This document shows, one piece after another, positions 8,099 to 16,733 of a stretch of 64,000 nt of DNA. The stretch lies in NCBI RefSeq assembly GCF_031679605.1, contig NZ_CP117522.1, positions 1,798,001 to 1,862,000 on the forward strand. The letters are read 5' to 3'. Origin of the DNA: Streptomyces luomodiensis (lineage in GTDB: Bacteria > Actinomycetota > Actinomycetes > Streptomycetales > Streptomycetaceae). Under the pieces are notes generated by a model that was not told the DNA's origin, made no database searches, and saw only the letters and a list, made by a program, of their open reading frames with translations. Positions within the stretch are counted from its first letter, which is position 1. Each line of letters starts with the position of its first letter. The translations under genes and the position numbers were made by a program.

Positions 8099-10248
8099 CG
8101 TCAGCCGACCTGCCGGCCGGGCTCGGCCCGCCCTCCGCCGTGGCTGGACGGCGCCACGTGCACCTGGTCGAGATGACCGTGATGCCCGGCGTCCGCTACA
8201 GCATCGTGCTGGGCTACCTGCAAGCCGCCGCCGAGGCGGCCCCGGACCTCGCCGCGGCCTGTTCCTTCACCAAGCATGTGCACATGCAGGGCGGGGACGC
8301 TTTCGAGGCCGCCTGCGCCAAGGTGCTGGGCGCGCTGGAGGACCCCCTGGCGGTCGCCTTCACCGTCTACTTCTGGAACCGGCCCAGCACGCTCGAACTG
8401 GCCCGGCGGATCAAGGAGCGCTGGCCCCGCTGCCGCATCGTGATCGGCGGCAACGATGTGACGCACCAGCAGGTGGTGTTCACCGAGGCGCCCTGGGTCG
8501 ACGTCCTCGTCCACGGCGAGGGGGAGTTGCGCTTCCGCGATCTGCTGCGCGTATTCCTGCGCCACGAGGAGCCGGCCACCGCCGACGCCGAGTTGGCGGC
8601 CCTGCCCGGCATCAGCTACCTCTCCGCCGACGGCGAGGTGGTCACCACCCCCGAAGCCCCCCGGATCGCGGACCTCGGCGCATTGCCCTCGCCGCTGCTG
8701 GGGAACACCTGGACCGACGAGGACATCGCGCGGTCCCGGATGCTGGTGTACGAGACCAACCGGGGCTGCCCCTATTCCTGCGCCTTCTGCTACTGGGGCG
8801 GGGCCACCAACTCCAAGATCCGCCAGTTCCCCATGGACCGCATCGAGGCGGAACTGGAGCGCATCGTCCGGGTCGCCGCCGACGGCACCCAGCTGTTCAT
8901 AGCCGATGCCAACTTCGGCATCGTCGCGCGCGACGTGGACATCGCACGCCACATCGTGGAACTGTGCCGGCGCCACAACAAGCGGCTGCTGGTGATGACG
9001 AACTGGGCGAAGAACACCAACGGCCGTGTGGTGGAGATCGCGGGGATCCTCTACCGGGCCGGGCTGACCGGGGCCATCACCCTCTCGGCGCAGTCCTTCG
9101 ACGCCGAGGTGCTGCAGATCGCCAACCGCCGCAACATCCGGGTCGACAACTACCGCCGTATGCAGACCCAGTTCCGGGCCCAGAACATCCCCACCTACAC
9201 CGACCTCATCTGGGGCCTGCCCGGTGAATCCCGCGCCACCCACCTGGCCGGGATCGAGGAGGCGATCGCCTCGGGCGGCTCACCCGTCATCTACCCTCTG
9301 CTGCTGCTCAACAACACCGACTACACCCACGACCGCTTCCGGGACGATCACGGTCTGCGCACCGGGTACCTGCCCTGCGACCCCGGGAACACGGACCTGA
9401 TGGCCGACGTCGTGATCGAGCACTCCCGGATGACGTTCGAGGACTGGCTGAGCGGGATGGCCTTCCGGATCCCGCTGACGCTCTTCCACAAGTGCCTGCT
9501 CCGCTCGACGTTGCGCGTCCTCGCCGAGGTCTCCGGCGTGCGCACGGTGGACCTGGTGGAACTGCTCGGCCCGTTCCTGCGCGAGGGGGGTGGGGACGAC
9601 CCCTTGATCGCCTTCCTGATGGCCGACTACGCCCGTGCCTGGCGGGAGCCCGCCGCCTTCAACCGTGACCTGCTGTACGGGTACGTCGGGCGTCCGGTGA
9701 TCCACGAAGAAGTCCACTACCAGGCGATGCTGCGGCGCATGGTGGGCGATGAGGGCCGCGCGGCCCACTACGCCCGAGCCGCCGTGGACTTCCTGTACGA
9801 AGCGCTCACGTCCGGAGGGCACCCGCTACCGGACCGCGCCGACCTCGACCTGGTCACCGACCTGGACCTGGCGGCGGCAGCCGTGTTCCGTGCGGGGATC
9901 CACGGGACGGCGGAGCACCACGAACTCGCCCTGCCGGAAGCGCTGTTCGACCTGTTGAGGCGTTACGGCGACGTGCCGGGCGGAGCGCCCGCGGCCGTTT
10001 CCGGCGACCATCTGGTGCGTGTCCGGATCGAGGTGCCCGAGTCGAGAACGCGGTACCCTTTCAGCGCGTACGCGCTCTCGGTCTGGCACGGCAGCGGACG
10101 GCCTCTCCACGATGTCGACATGCGCCTCGATGTGCACACCCGCCGGACGGGGAGGCTGTCAAGACGATCGCGGTATCACCCACAGCCTAGGAAGACCCCG
10201 GCGGCTCCGGCCGCCGAACCCACCCCTCGGGAAGGATCCCTGCCGTGA
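8095..10248 (+). CDS. cobalamin-binding radical SAM RiPP maturase
   Basis: The 717-residue protein has an N-terminal B12-binding-like Rossmann domain (about residues 20-180, with IVIGGNDVTHQ and DVLVHGEGELRF). A radical SAM core follows, with the CxxxCxxC cluster motif GCPYSCAFC at Cys225, Cys229 and Cys232, and then a ~230-residue C-terminal region. Class B radical SAM enzymes usually C-methylate unactivated carbons; others rearrange substrates. Overlap with the upstream small frame (ATGA) and the downstream membrane peptide (GTGA) puts it in the precursor operon, so the modified precursor is the likely substrate. The exact reaction is not determinable from sequence. Confidence 0.88.
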   Translation: MTSADLPAGLGPPSAVAGRRHVHLVEMTVMPGVRYSIVLGYLQAAAEAAPDLAAACSFTKHVHMQGGDAFEAACAKVLGALEDPLAVAFTVYFWNRPSTLELARRIKERWPRCRIVIGGNDVTHQQVVFTEAPWVDVLVHGEGELRFRDLLRVFLRHEEPATADAELAALPGISYLSADGEVVTTPEAPRIADLGALPSPLLGNTWTDEDIARSRMLVYETNRGCPYSCAFCYWGGATNSKIRQFPMDRIEAELERIVRVAADGTQLFIADANFGIVARDVDIARHIVELCRRHNKRLLVMTNWAKNTNGRVVEIAGILYRAGLTGAITLSAQSFDAEVLQIANRRNIRVDNYRRMQTQFRAQNIPTYTDLIWGLPGESRATHLAGIEEAIASGGSPVIYPLLLLNNTDYTHDRFRDDHGLRTGYLPCDPGNTDLMADVVIEHSRMTFEDWLSGMAFRIPLTLFHKCLLRSTLRVLAEVSGVRTVDLVELLGPFLREGGGDDPLIAFLMADYARAWREPAAFNRDLLYGYVGRPVIHEEVHYQAMLRRMVGDEGRAAHYARAAVDFLYEALTSGGHPLPDRADLDLVTDLDLAAAAVFRAGIHGTAEHHELALPEALFDLLRRYGDVPGGAPAAVSGDHLVRVRIEVPESRTRYPFSAYALSVWHGSGRPLHDVDMRLDVHTRRTGRLSRRSRYHPQPRKTPAAPAAEPTPREGSLP

Positions 10249-10445
10249 ACCGAAACCTGCGTAATGCCACCCCGGTCGCCTATGCGGCGCTCATCCTCTT
10301 GGGCTTCTTCATCGACACCACCGTCGGAATCGCCGTGATCATCGTCGGTGGCATCCTCATCAGCGTACTGTACACCGCCACCAGGGGCGGCCGTGCCGCG
10401 GACGCCACACCGCGCCGAGCCCGTCGGCAGCGCAACCGCAGCTGA
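10245..10445 (+). CDS. small membrane peptide at the end of the RiPP operon
   Basis: This is a 66-residue protein with a hydrophobic stretch from about residue 11 to 45 (AALILLGFFI then GIAVIIVGGILISVLY), enough for a two-helix hairpin or one long helix, and a very basic tail ending RRARRQRNRS. The GTG start overlaps the radical SAM stop (GTGA), so it is translated with the cluster. I do not recognise a family. Small membrane proteins in this position are often immunity factors or export helpers, but that is inference. A terminator follows within 10 nt. Confidence 0.75.
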   Translation: MNRNLRNATPVAYAALILLGFFIDTTVGIAVIIVGGILISVLYTATRGGRAADATPRRARRQRNRS

Positions 10446-10452
10446 GGCGGCA

Positions 10453-10477
10453 CGGCGGGCACGGGACATGCCCGCCG
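10453..10477 (+). terminator. terminator of the RiPP plus-strand operon
   Basis: CGGCGGGC and GCCCGCCG form an 8-bp GC stem around a 9-nt loop, starting 8 nt after the membrane peptide stop and followed by a short pyrimidine run. It marks the probable end of the cluster. Between here and 10592 nothing else is evident. Confidence 0.65.
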
Positions 10478-10592
10478 CCTTCCTTGTACTCCTGACGGAA
10501 CCACAGGACGTTGCCGTTGTGCACGCCGATGCGGCCCAGTGCCCCGGAGCACTGGCGGGCGGCGCCCACGCAGTCGGTGGAGAGGAGGCATG

Positions 10593-12182
10593 GTGAACAG
10601 CGATCGGGACGACGGGGCCGGTCCTGTCGACGACCACGCAGAGTCCGACCGCGCCGATGAGGGCACGTACGAGTTCACCTACGTCGGGCCGCGGCTGCAA
10701 ACCTGGTACATGGTGAGCGCGGCGGACGGCGCCGAGCCGGAGAGCGCGGAGCCCCAGGACGAGGCGCCGGGGCCGTCGGCACCCGGTGCGGTACCGCAGG
10801 CGCAGCAGCCGCAGGCGCAGCCGCAGCCGCAGCCGCAGCCGCAGCCGCAGCCGCAGCCGCAGCCGCAGGCCCAACACCAGCCCGGTCACAGCGGTCACGG
10901 CTTCCCGCAGCCGAACGACCCCGGCCGGCCCGTAGCGCCCGTCTGGCCCGTACCGCCCGGCCAGCCGGTACCGCCGATGGGCGGCCCGCGGCCGGACGCC
11001 GGGCCGGGCGCCCCACAGGCCCATCGGCCCGAAGTGGACCAGCGGCAGCGCACCGGCCAGGGCGGCGCCCCGCTCGGCCACACCGCGGCGGTCGAGCTGA
11101 GCTCCGATCGCCTGCTGCGCAACCAGCCCAAGGCGAAGAAGCCGGGGGCCAACGCCCGGCCGAGCCGCTTCAAGCTCGGCGCCAAGAAGGAGGCGGCGGA
11201 GCGGCAGCGCAAGCTGGAGCTGATCCGCACCCCCGTCCTGTCCTGCTACCGCATCGCGGTGATCAGCCTCAAGGGCGGTGTCGGCAAGACCACGACGACC
11301 ACCGCCCTGGGAGCGACACTCGCCAGCGAGCGACAGGACAAGATCCTGGCGATCGACGCCAACCCGGACGCCGGCACGCTGGGCCGCCGGGTGCGCCGTG
11401 AGACCGGTGCGACGATCCGCGAACTCGTGCAGGCGATCCCGTACCTGCACACCTACATGGACATCCGCCGGTTCACCTCTCAGGCGCCCTCCGGCCTGGA
11501 GATCATCGCCAACGACGTGGACCCCGCGGTGTCGACGACGTTCAACGACGAGGACTACCGGCGGGTCATCGAGGTGCTGGGCCGCCAGTATCCGGTGATC
11601 CTCACCGACTCGGGCACCGGGCTGCTCTACAGCGCCATGCGCGGAGTGCTGGACCTGGCCGACCAGTTGATCATCGTGTCGACGCCGTCGGTGGACGGCG
11701 CGTCGAGCGCGAGCACCACCCTGGACTGGCTCGCCGCGAACGGCTATGCCGAACTGGTCTCCCGCAGCATCACCGTGATCTCCGGGGTGCGCGAAACCGG
11801 CAAGATGATCAAGGTCGAGGACATCGTGGCGCACTTCCGGACCCGTTGCCGCGGGGTGCAGGTGGTGCCGTTCGACGAGCACCTGGCGGTCGGCGCCGAG
11901 GTGGACCTGGACATGATGCGGCCCAAGACCCGGGAGGCGTACTTCGACCTCTCGGCGATGGTGGCCGAGGACTTCGTGCGGGCGCAGCGGGCACAGGGCC
12001 TGTGGACCGGCGACGGCGGCAACCAGCCGTCGGTGCAGCCCCCGCCAGTGCCGGGCCGGTACGCGGCGCCCGGTCCCTACGGGGGCGCTGCGACCGGCTA
12101 CCCACAGCCGTACGGGCCCCAGCCGCAACAGGGCCACGGCTACCCGCCGCCCCCGCCGCCTCGGCCCGAATCCAACGGCTGA
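10593..12182 (+). CDS. MinD/ParA-like ATPase with Pro-Gln-rich N-terminal linker
   Basis: The 529-residue protein has an acidic N-terminus and a long Pro/Gln linker (about residues 65-140), then a P-loop ATPase. The deviant Walker A is [17 protein letters not shown], followed by [13 protein letters not shown] and [15 protein letters not shown]. The C-terminus is again Pro/Gly/Tyr-rich. In Streptomyces such proteins are known beside type VII secretion loci and in polar or secretion contexts; no ESX genes are in this window. GTG 10593 is preferred because AGGAGG is 4 nt upstream, whereas ATG 10590 would leave only 1 nt. It lies outside the RiPP operon terminator and is probably unrelated to it. 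Confidence 0.8.
   Translation: MNSDRDDGAGPVDDHAESDRADEGTYEFTYVGPRLQTWYMVSAADGAEPESAEPQDEAPGPSAPGAVPQAQQPQAQPQPQPQPQPQPQPQPQAQHQPGHSGHGFPQPNDPGRPVAPVWPVPPGQPVPPMGGPRPDAGPGAPQAHRPEVDQRQRTGQGGAPLGHTAAVELSSDRLLRNQPKAKKPGANARPSRFKLGAKKEAAERQRKLELIRTPVLSCYRIAVISLKGGVGKTTTTTALGATLASERQDKILAIDANPDAGTLGRRVRRETGATIRELVQAIPYLHTYMDIRRFTSQAPSGLEIIANDVDPAVSTTFNDEDYRRVIEVLGRQYPVILTDSGTGLLYSAMRGVLDLADQLIIVSTPSVDGASSASTTLDWLAANGYAELVSRSITVISGVRETGKMIKVEDIVAHFRTRCRGVQVVPFDEHLAVGAEVDLDMMRPKTREAYFDLSAMVAEDFVRAQRAQGLWTGDGGNQPSVQPPPVPGRYAAPGPYGGAATGYPQPYGPQPQQGHGYPPPPPPRPESNG
10818..10868 (+). repeat. tandem CCGCAG hexanucleotide repeat
   Basis: About eight copies of CCGCAG encode alternating Gln-Pro in the linker of the MinD-like ATPase. 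It is an unstable-looking coding microsatellite that could vary in copy number between strains without a frameshift. Confidence 0.9.
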
Positions 12183-12217
12183 TTCCGGAGCGTGAGCGAG
12201 CCGCCGCCAGGCGACCT

Positions 12218-12637
12218 CTAGCCGAGGAAACTCAGCCGCACCTGACGGTCGGGGTTGTCCTTGTTCGTGTCGACCAGGCACACCGACTGCCAGGTGCCCA
12301 GGGCGAGCCTGCCGCCGATGACCGGGAGGGTCGCGTGCGGGGGGACGAGGGCGGGGAGGACGTGGTCCCGGCCGTGGCCGGGGCTGCCGTGGCGGTGGCG
12401 CCAGCGGTCGTCCGGGGGCAGCAGGTCGCGCAGCGCGGAGAGCAGATCGGTGTCACTGCCGGCGCCGGTCTCCAGGATCGCGATCCCGGCCGTGGCGTGC
12501 GGGACGAAGACGTTGAGCAGGCCGTCGCCGCCGTCCGCCACGTCCCGTAGATACGCCTCGCAGTCGGCGGTGAGGTCGGCGACGGTCTCGGTGGAGCCGG
12601 TGGTGACGCTGATGGTGTGGGTACGGAATGTGCTCAT
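12218..12637 (-). CDS. YjbQ-family protein (UPF0047, secondary thiamine-phosphate synthase)
   Basis: The 139-residue protein matches the compact YjbQ fold: VFVPHATAGIAILETGAGSDTDLL, HRHGSPGHGRDHVLPALV, and IGGRLALGTWQSVCLVDTN with the C-terminal RQVRLSFLG. The conserved His and Glu/Asp residues of the family's active site are present. ATG 12637 gives the normal family length; the frame upstream is not used. It is convergent with the MinD-like gene with 35 nt between stops and divergent from the sulfonate leader. Family members have weak thiamine phosphate synthase activity, but the physiological role is unsettled. Confidence 0.88.
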   Translation of the reverse strand: MSTFRTHTISVTTGSTETVADLTADCEAYLRDVADGGDGLLNVFVPHATAGIAILETGAGSDTDLLSALRDLLPPDDRWRHRHGSPGHGRDHVLPALVPPHATLPVIGGRLALGTWQSVCLVDTNKDNPDRQVRLSFLG

Positions 12638-12715
12638 GGCACCATCCTGGTACGCCTCCGCGGAAAACTCCCGTCGTAAAACTCCCGCAACAAAGGTCCG
12701 AGGAGCAAGACACCG

Positions 12716-12745
12716 TTGACCGGTTCCGGACGTCCTCGCTAGCTT
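12716..12745 (+). promoter_or_regulatory. promoter for the sulfonate leader/ssu operon
   Basis: TTGACC and TAGCTT are separated by 18 nt. Only 7 nt separate the -10 from the leader peptide ATG at 12753, so the transcript would be leaderless or nearly so. Confidence 0.55.
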
Positions 12746-12752
12746 CGACGTC

Positions 12753-12836
12753 ATGTCTACGTCAGCCATGCTCACCACGCGCGGTCATATCGACCTGCTG
12801 CGGGTGGCGTCCGCCGCGTGTCCCGGCCCCCGCTGA
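12753..12836 (+). CDS. sulfur-metabolism leader peptide upstream of ssu
   Basis: The 27-codon ORF includes the segment RGHIDLLRVASAACPGPR. This is the pattern of the short Cys-containing leader peptides found before sulfur-assimilation genes in actinobacteria (HxDLxRxxSAxC). ATG 12768 is an alternative start. It ends 98 nt before the ABC permease and is positioned directly at a -10 element. The likely role is to sense Cys-tRNA or ribosome stalling and so control the sulfonate transporter; this is inferred from the family pattern. Confidence 0.7.
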   Translation: MSTSAMLTTRGHIDLLRVASAACPGPR

Positions 12837-12934
12837 CCTTCTCCCCTCTCTCCCCGCTTCCGTCTCGTTCCGCTCTGCCGTGCTGACCGTCGTGTCGTAC
12901 GGGCATCGAGGCGTACCCCTTTTGTGGAGCCCCC

Positions 12935-13744
12935 ATGTCCCCGGTTCTCGAACCGGTCGTACCGCTGTCCGCGCGCCGTCGCACCGTGCCGCGCTGGCTG
13001 CGCCGCACGACCGGACCGATTCTTCTGCTGGTGCTCTGGCAGGTGTCCAGCGCCACCGGTGTGCTGCCCTCCGACATCCTGGCCTCCCCCGGCACCATCG
13101 CCCGTACCGCCTCCGACCTGCTGGCGGACGGCACCCTGCCGCACGCCATGCTGGTGTCGGTGCAGCGGGTGCTGATCGGCCTGCTGCTCGGCGGGGTCGT
13201 CGGCGTCTCGCTCGCGCTGGTCTCCGGGCTCTCCCGGCTCGGGGAGGACCTGGTGGACGCGAGTGTGCAGATGCTGCGCAGCATCCCCTGGGTCGGCATG
13301 ATCCCGCTGTTCATCATCTGGATGGGCATCGGCGAGGCCCCGAAGATCGCGCTCATCGCACTCGGCGTCACCTTCCATCTGTATCTGAACGTCTACGCGG
13401 GCATCCGCGGCGTGGACGCGCAGCTCATCGAGGCCGGGACCGCGCTGGGGCTCGGCCGCTGGGGGCTGATCCGCCATGTGGTGCTGCCCGGTGCGCTCCC
13501 CGGGGCCATGACCGGGCTGCGGTACTCCCTCGCCACCGCCTGGCTGGCGCTGGTCTTCGGCGAGACGATCAACGCGGATGACGGGATCGGTTTCCTGCTC
13601 AACCGCGCACGGGAGTTCTTCCAGACCGATGTGATCGTGGTCTGCCTGATCGTCTACGCCGCCCTCGGCCTGCTCGCCGATTTCATCGTCCGCACTCTGG
13701 AGAGGCTGCTGCTGCAATGGCGACCGAACTTCACCGGCAAGTGA
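12935..13744 (+). CDS. ssuC: ABC transporter permease for sulfonate/taurine/nitrate-type substrates
   Basis: The 269-residue BPD_transp_1 permease has transmembrane segments near residues 30-45 (ILLLVLWQVSSATGVL), 80-100 and 220-250. It carries an EAA-like loop around DAQLIEAGTALGLGRWGLIRHVVLPGALPG (position about 165-195). It is the SsuC/TauC type that imports alkanesulfonates or related organosulfur. A sulfur leader peptide upstream supports sulfonate over nitrate. It is followed with overlap by the ATPase. Confidence 0.85.
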   Translation: MSPVLEPVVPLSARRRTVPRWLRRTTGPILLLVLWQVSSATGVLPSDILASPGTIARTASDLLADGTLPHAMLVSVQRVLIGLLLGGVVGVSLALVSGLSRLGEDLVDASVQMLRSIPWVGMIPLFIIWMGIGEAPKIALIALGVTFHLYLNVYAGIRGVDAQLIEAGTALGLGRWGLIRHVVLPGALPGAMTGLRYSLATAWLALVFGETINADDGIGFLLNRAREFFQTDVIVVCLIVYAALGLLADFIVRTLERLLLQWRPNFTGK

Positions 13745-14499
13745 ACTCCCCGGAAAACGGCGCGAAGGGCGAGACCGGCGACGCCGCGGTGCGGATTCGC
13801 TCGCTGACCCGGTCGTTCGACGGCCGCGCGGTCATCGACGACCTCCAACTCGACATCCGGGCGGGCGAGTTCGTGGCGCTGCTCGGCCGCAGCGGCTGTG
13901 GCAAGTCCACGCTGCTGCGGGTGCTCGCCGGGCTCGACCGGGAGATCGAGGGCGAGGTGCTGGTGCCGCGCCGCAGGGCCGTCGCCTTCCAGGCGCCACG
14001 GCTGATGCCCTGGAAGAAGGTGTGGCGCAATGTGCTGCTCGGGCTGCCCGGCCGCCCCGGGCGGGCCGTCGCCGAGCAGGCGCTCACCGAGGTCGGTCTG
14101 GGCCACCGTGCCGACGCCTGGCCCAAGACGCTCTCCGGTGGTGAGGCACAGCGCGCCTCGCTCGCCCGTGCGCTGGTGCGCGAGCCGGATCTGCTGCTGC
14201 TGGACGAGCCGTTCGGCGCGCTGGACGCGCTCACCCGGATCACGGCCCAGCAGCTGGTCGCCGAGTTGTGGCAGCGGCGCGGCTGCGCGGTGCTGCTGGT
14301 CACCCACGATGTGGAGGAGGCGCTGCTGCTGGCCGACCGCGTCCTGGTGATGGACGGGGGTGTCATCGCGCATCAGGTCCGGGTGGACCGGGACCGGCCC
14401 CGCGACATCGCCGATCCGCTCCTCGCCGAACTGCGCGCCGAACTCCTGGACCGGCTGGGTGTGAAGGCGCCCGAGCCGGCCGTCCGCACGGTCGGCTGA
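13717..14499 (+). CDS. ssuB: ABC transporter ATPase, SsuB-like
   Basis: The 260-residue ATPase has Walker A GRSGCGKSTLL, Q-loop VAFQAPRLMPW, signature LSGGEAQRASLARAL and Walker B LLLLDEPFGALD. The Q-loop spacing and 'RLMPW' are typical of SsuB/TauB. The start at 13717 overlaps the permease by 28 nt; GTG 13741, which overlaps the permease stop as GTGA, is an equally attractive start. It energises uptake by the permease and the downstream binding lipoprotein. Confidence 0.87.
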   Translation: MATELHRQVNSPENGAKGETGDAAVRIRSLTRSFDGRAVIDDLQLDIRAGEFVALLGRSGCGKSTLLRVLAGLDREIEGEVLVPRRRAVAFQAPRLMPWKKVWRNVLLGLPGRPGRAVAEQALTEVGLGHRADAWPKTLSGGEAQRASLARALVREPDLLLLDEPFGALDALTRITAQQLVAELWQRRGCAVLLVTHDVEEALLLADRVLVMDGGVIAHQVRVDRDRPRDIADPLLAELRAELLDRLGVKAPEPAVRTVG

Positions 14500-14622
14500 G
14501 CCGGTCCCGGCCCAGCCGATCCGGGCCCCGTGCGACCCGTACCGCTCGTACCACCCGCACCACTCGTACCACCCGCACATCTGCTCGCACTCTCGCGAAC
14601 CTGTCGAACGGACCCTGCTGAC

Positions 14623-15657
14623 ATGAGACGGCGAATCGTCCCCGCCCTGTCCCTCCCGCTCGCCCTGCTGCTGTCCGCATGCGTCAGCTCGACGTCGCAC
14701 AACGGCTCCGGCTCCGCCGGCAACACCGACGGCAAGGGCGATGTGACCCTCAACGTCGGTGACCAGAAGGGCAACGACGAGGCGGTGCTGCGCGCCGCCG
14801 GGCAGCTGAAGAACCTCCCGTACAAGATCAAGTGGTCCACGTTCACCTCCGGTCCGCCGATCCTGGAGGCCGTGAGCGCCAAGGCCGTGGACATCGGCGG
14901 GGTCGGCAACACCCCGCCCGTCTTCGCCGCGGCCGCCAAGTCCCACATCAAGGTCGTGGCCGCCAAGCACGGCACCTCCGACGGCGAGACGATCCTGGTC
15001 AAGAAGGGTTCGCCGGCGAAGAAGGTGGCCGACCTCAAGGGGAGGTCGGTCGCGGTCGCGCAGGGCAGCTCGGCCCACTACCAGCTGGTCGCCTCGCTCC
15101 GTAAGGCCGGGCTCTCGATCAAGGACGTCAAGGTCAGCTTCCTGCAGCCCGCCGATGCCCTGGCCGCCTTCAGCCGCGGCAAGGTGGACGCCTGGGCCAT
15201 CTGGGACCCGTACACCTCCCAGGCGCTGCGCCAGGCCGACGCGCGGGTCCTCACCACGGGCCAGGGCGTGGTCAACGGCCTCAACTTCCAGGTCGCCAAC
15301 CCCTCCTCCCTGAAGGACGGGAAGAAGGCGAAGGTCATCAAGGACTATCTCGGGCGGCTGCGCCGGGCCCAGGACTGGGTCTACCAGCACCCCGAGGAGT
15401 GGGCGAAGGTGTGGGGCAAGGAGACCGGGCTGCCGTACCAGGTGGCGCTGGACTCCGTGAAGCGGACCAACGGCACCCGGGTGTACGTCGCCGTCGACAA
15501 GCGCGCCATCGCCTCGGAGCAGGAGATCGCGGACACCTTCGCACAGCTGAAGCTCACCCCGCGCAGCTTCCGGTTCGCCGATTACGTGGACACCCGCTTC
15601 AACGGCGACCTGCCGCCGTCCACCTCGGCGCCCCGCACCTACCAGAAGGGCTCCTGA
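14623..15657 (+). CDS. ssuA: sulfonate-binding lipoprotein, SsuA-like
   Basis: The 344-residue lipoprotein has a signal peptide with lipobox LLSAC (lipidated Cys about residue 19), then a NMT1/SsuA-type fold: VGDQKGNDEAVLRAAGQLKN, FTSGPPILEAVSAKAVDIGG and KVDAWAIWDPYTSQALRQ. It captures the substrate outside the membrane for SsuBC. The longer frame from 14530 is not used because the signal peptide begins at 14623. No alkanesulfonate monooxygenase is adjacent, but an LLM-family monooxygenase with a sulfur leader lies at 35440. Confidence 0.87.
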   Translation: MRRRIVPALSLPLALLLSACVSSTSHNGSGSAGNTDGKGDVTLNVGDQKGNDEAVLRAAGQLKNLPYKIKWSTFTSGPPILEAVSAKAVDIGGVGNTPPVFAAAAKSHIKVVAAKHGTSDGETILVKKGSPAKKVADLKGRSVAVAQGSSAHYQLVASLRKAGLSIKDVKVSFLQPADALAAFSRGKVDAWAIWDPYTSQALRQADARVLTTGQGVVNGLNFQVANPSSLKDGKKAKVIKDYLGRLRRAQDWVYQHPEEWAKVWGKETGLPYQVALDSVKRTNGTRVYVAVDKRAIASEQEIADTFAQLKLTPRSFRFADYVDTRFNGDLPPSTSAPRTYQKGS

Positions 15658-15713
15658 CCCGCACCGTCGAGGGCTTGTGTTCGTGTGCGCTCCAACTCCT
15701 AGGGTCCGCGGGC

Positions 15714-16733
15714 ATGGAGACCACGGAGCACACCAGGACACTGGGCCGCAGCGGCATCGAGGTGAGCGCGCTCGGCTTCGGCTGCTGGGCCATCGGCGGT
15801 GAGTGGCGGTCCGCCGACGGGCAGCCGCTGGGCTGGGGCAAGGTCGACGACGAGGAGTCCGTACGGGCGATCCGGCGCGCGCTCGACCTCGGCGTCACCT
15901 TCTTCGACACCGCCGATGTGTACGGCACCGGCCACAGCGAACGCCTGCTCGGCCGCGCCCTCGGCAGGCGGCGCGCCGATGTCGTCGTCGCCACGAAGTG
16001 GGGCAACCTCTTCGACGAGCGGGCCCGCGTCCGCGTCGGACAGGACGACTCCCCCGAACACGCACGCCGCGCCCTGACCGCCTCCCTGCGGCGCCTGGAC
16101 ACCGACCACATCGACCTGTACCAGCTCCACATCGCCGATGCCGACCCCGAACGCGCCGCCGCACTCCGCGATGTGTGCGAGGAGTTCGTGCGCGAGGGGC
16201 TCATCCGCGCCTACGCCTGGAGCACCGACGACCCCGCACGGGCCGCCGTCTTCGCGCAGGGCCCGCACTGCGCGGCCGTCCAGCACTGTCTGAACGTGCT
16301 CCAGGACGCGCCCGAACTCCTCGCCCTCTGCGCGGAGTCGGACCTCGCGAGCGTCAACCGCAGCCCCCTCGCCATGGGATTGCTCACCGGCAAGCACACC
16401 GCCGGACGCGCCCTGGAGGCCGGTGACATCCGCAGCGCGCCACCCGCCTGGCTGCCGGGGTTCACCGCGGACGCCGGTGCCGATGCGGACTGGCTCCGGC
16501 GGGTCGACGCCCTGCGGTCCGTGCTCACCAGCGACGGCCGTACCCTCGCGCAGGGCGCCCTCGCCTGGATCTGGGCCCGCAGCCCGCGGACGATCCCGAT
16601 CCCCGGCTTCCGTACGGTCGCCCAGGCCGAGGAGAACGCGGGGGCCATCGCGAAGGGACCGCTCACCGCCGGGCAGACGGCCGACATCGACCGCACCCTG
16701 GGGCGCCCAGCCGCCAGGCGGCGTCAGGACTGA
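15714..16733 (+). CDS. aldo/keto reductase
   Basis: The 339-residue NADPH-dependent oxidoreductase has a TIM barrel. Seen are the N-terminal LGRSGIEVSALGFGCWAIGG, catalytic region FFDTADVYGTGHSERLLGRAL (Asp/Tyr), VVATKWGN (Lys), LYQLHIAD (His replaced by Gln-Leu-His context) and the C-terminal cofactor motif IPIPGFRTVAQAEENAGA. It belongs to the YakC/Tas-like AKR group. Start ATG 15714 lies 56 nt after ssuA. The substrate is unknown. Its 3' end overlaps that of the convergent EthD-like gene by 10 nt. Confidence 0.85.
   Translation: METTEHTRTLGRSGIEVSALGFGCWAIGGEWRSADGQPLGWGKVDDEESVRAIRRALDLGVTFFDTADVYGTGHSERLLGRALGRRRADVVVATKWGNLFDERARVRVGQDDSPEHARRALTASLRRLDTDHIDLYQLHIADADPERAAALRDVCEEFVREGLIRAYAWSTDDPARAAVFAQGPHCAAVQHCLNVLQDAPELLALCAESDLASVNRSPLAMGLLTGKHTAGRALEAGDIRSAPPAWLPGFTADAGADADWLRRVDALRSVLTSDGRTLAQGALAWIWARSPRTIPIPGFRTVAQAEENAGAIAKGPLTAGQTADIDRTLGRPAARRRQD

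Noticed and set aside
10799..10870. Short tandem repeats resembling a repeat array
   Set aside because: They are a coding CCGCAG microsatellite in a Pro/Gln linker, with no spacers; not a CRISPR.
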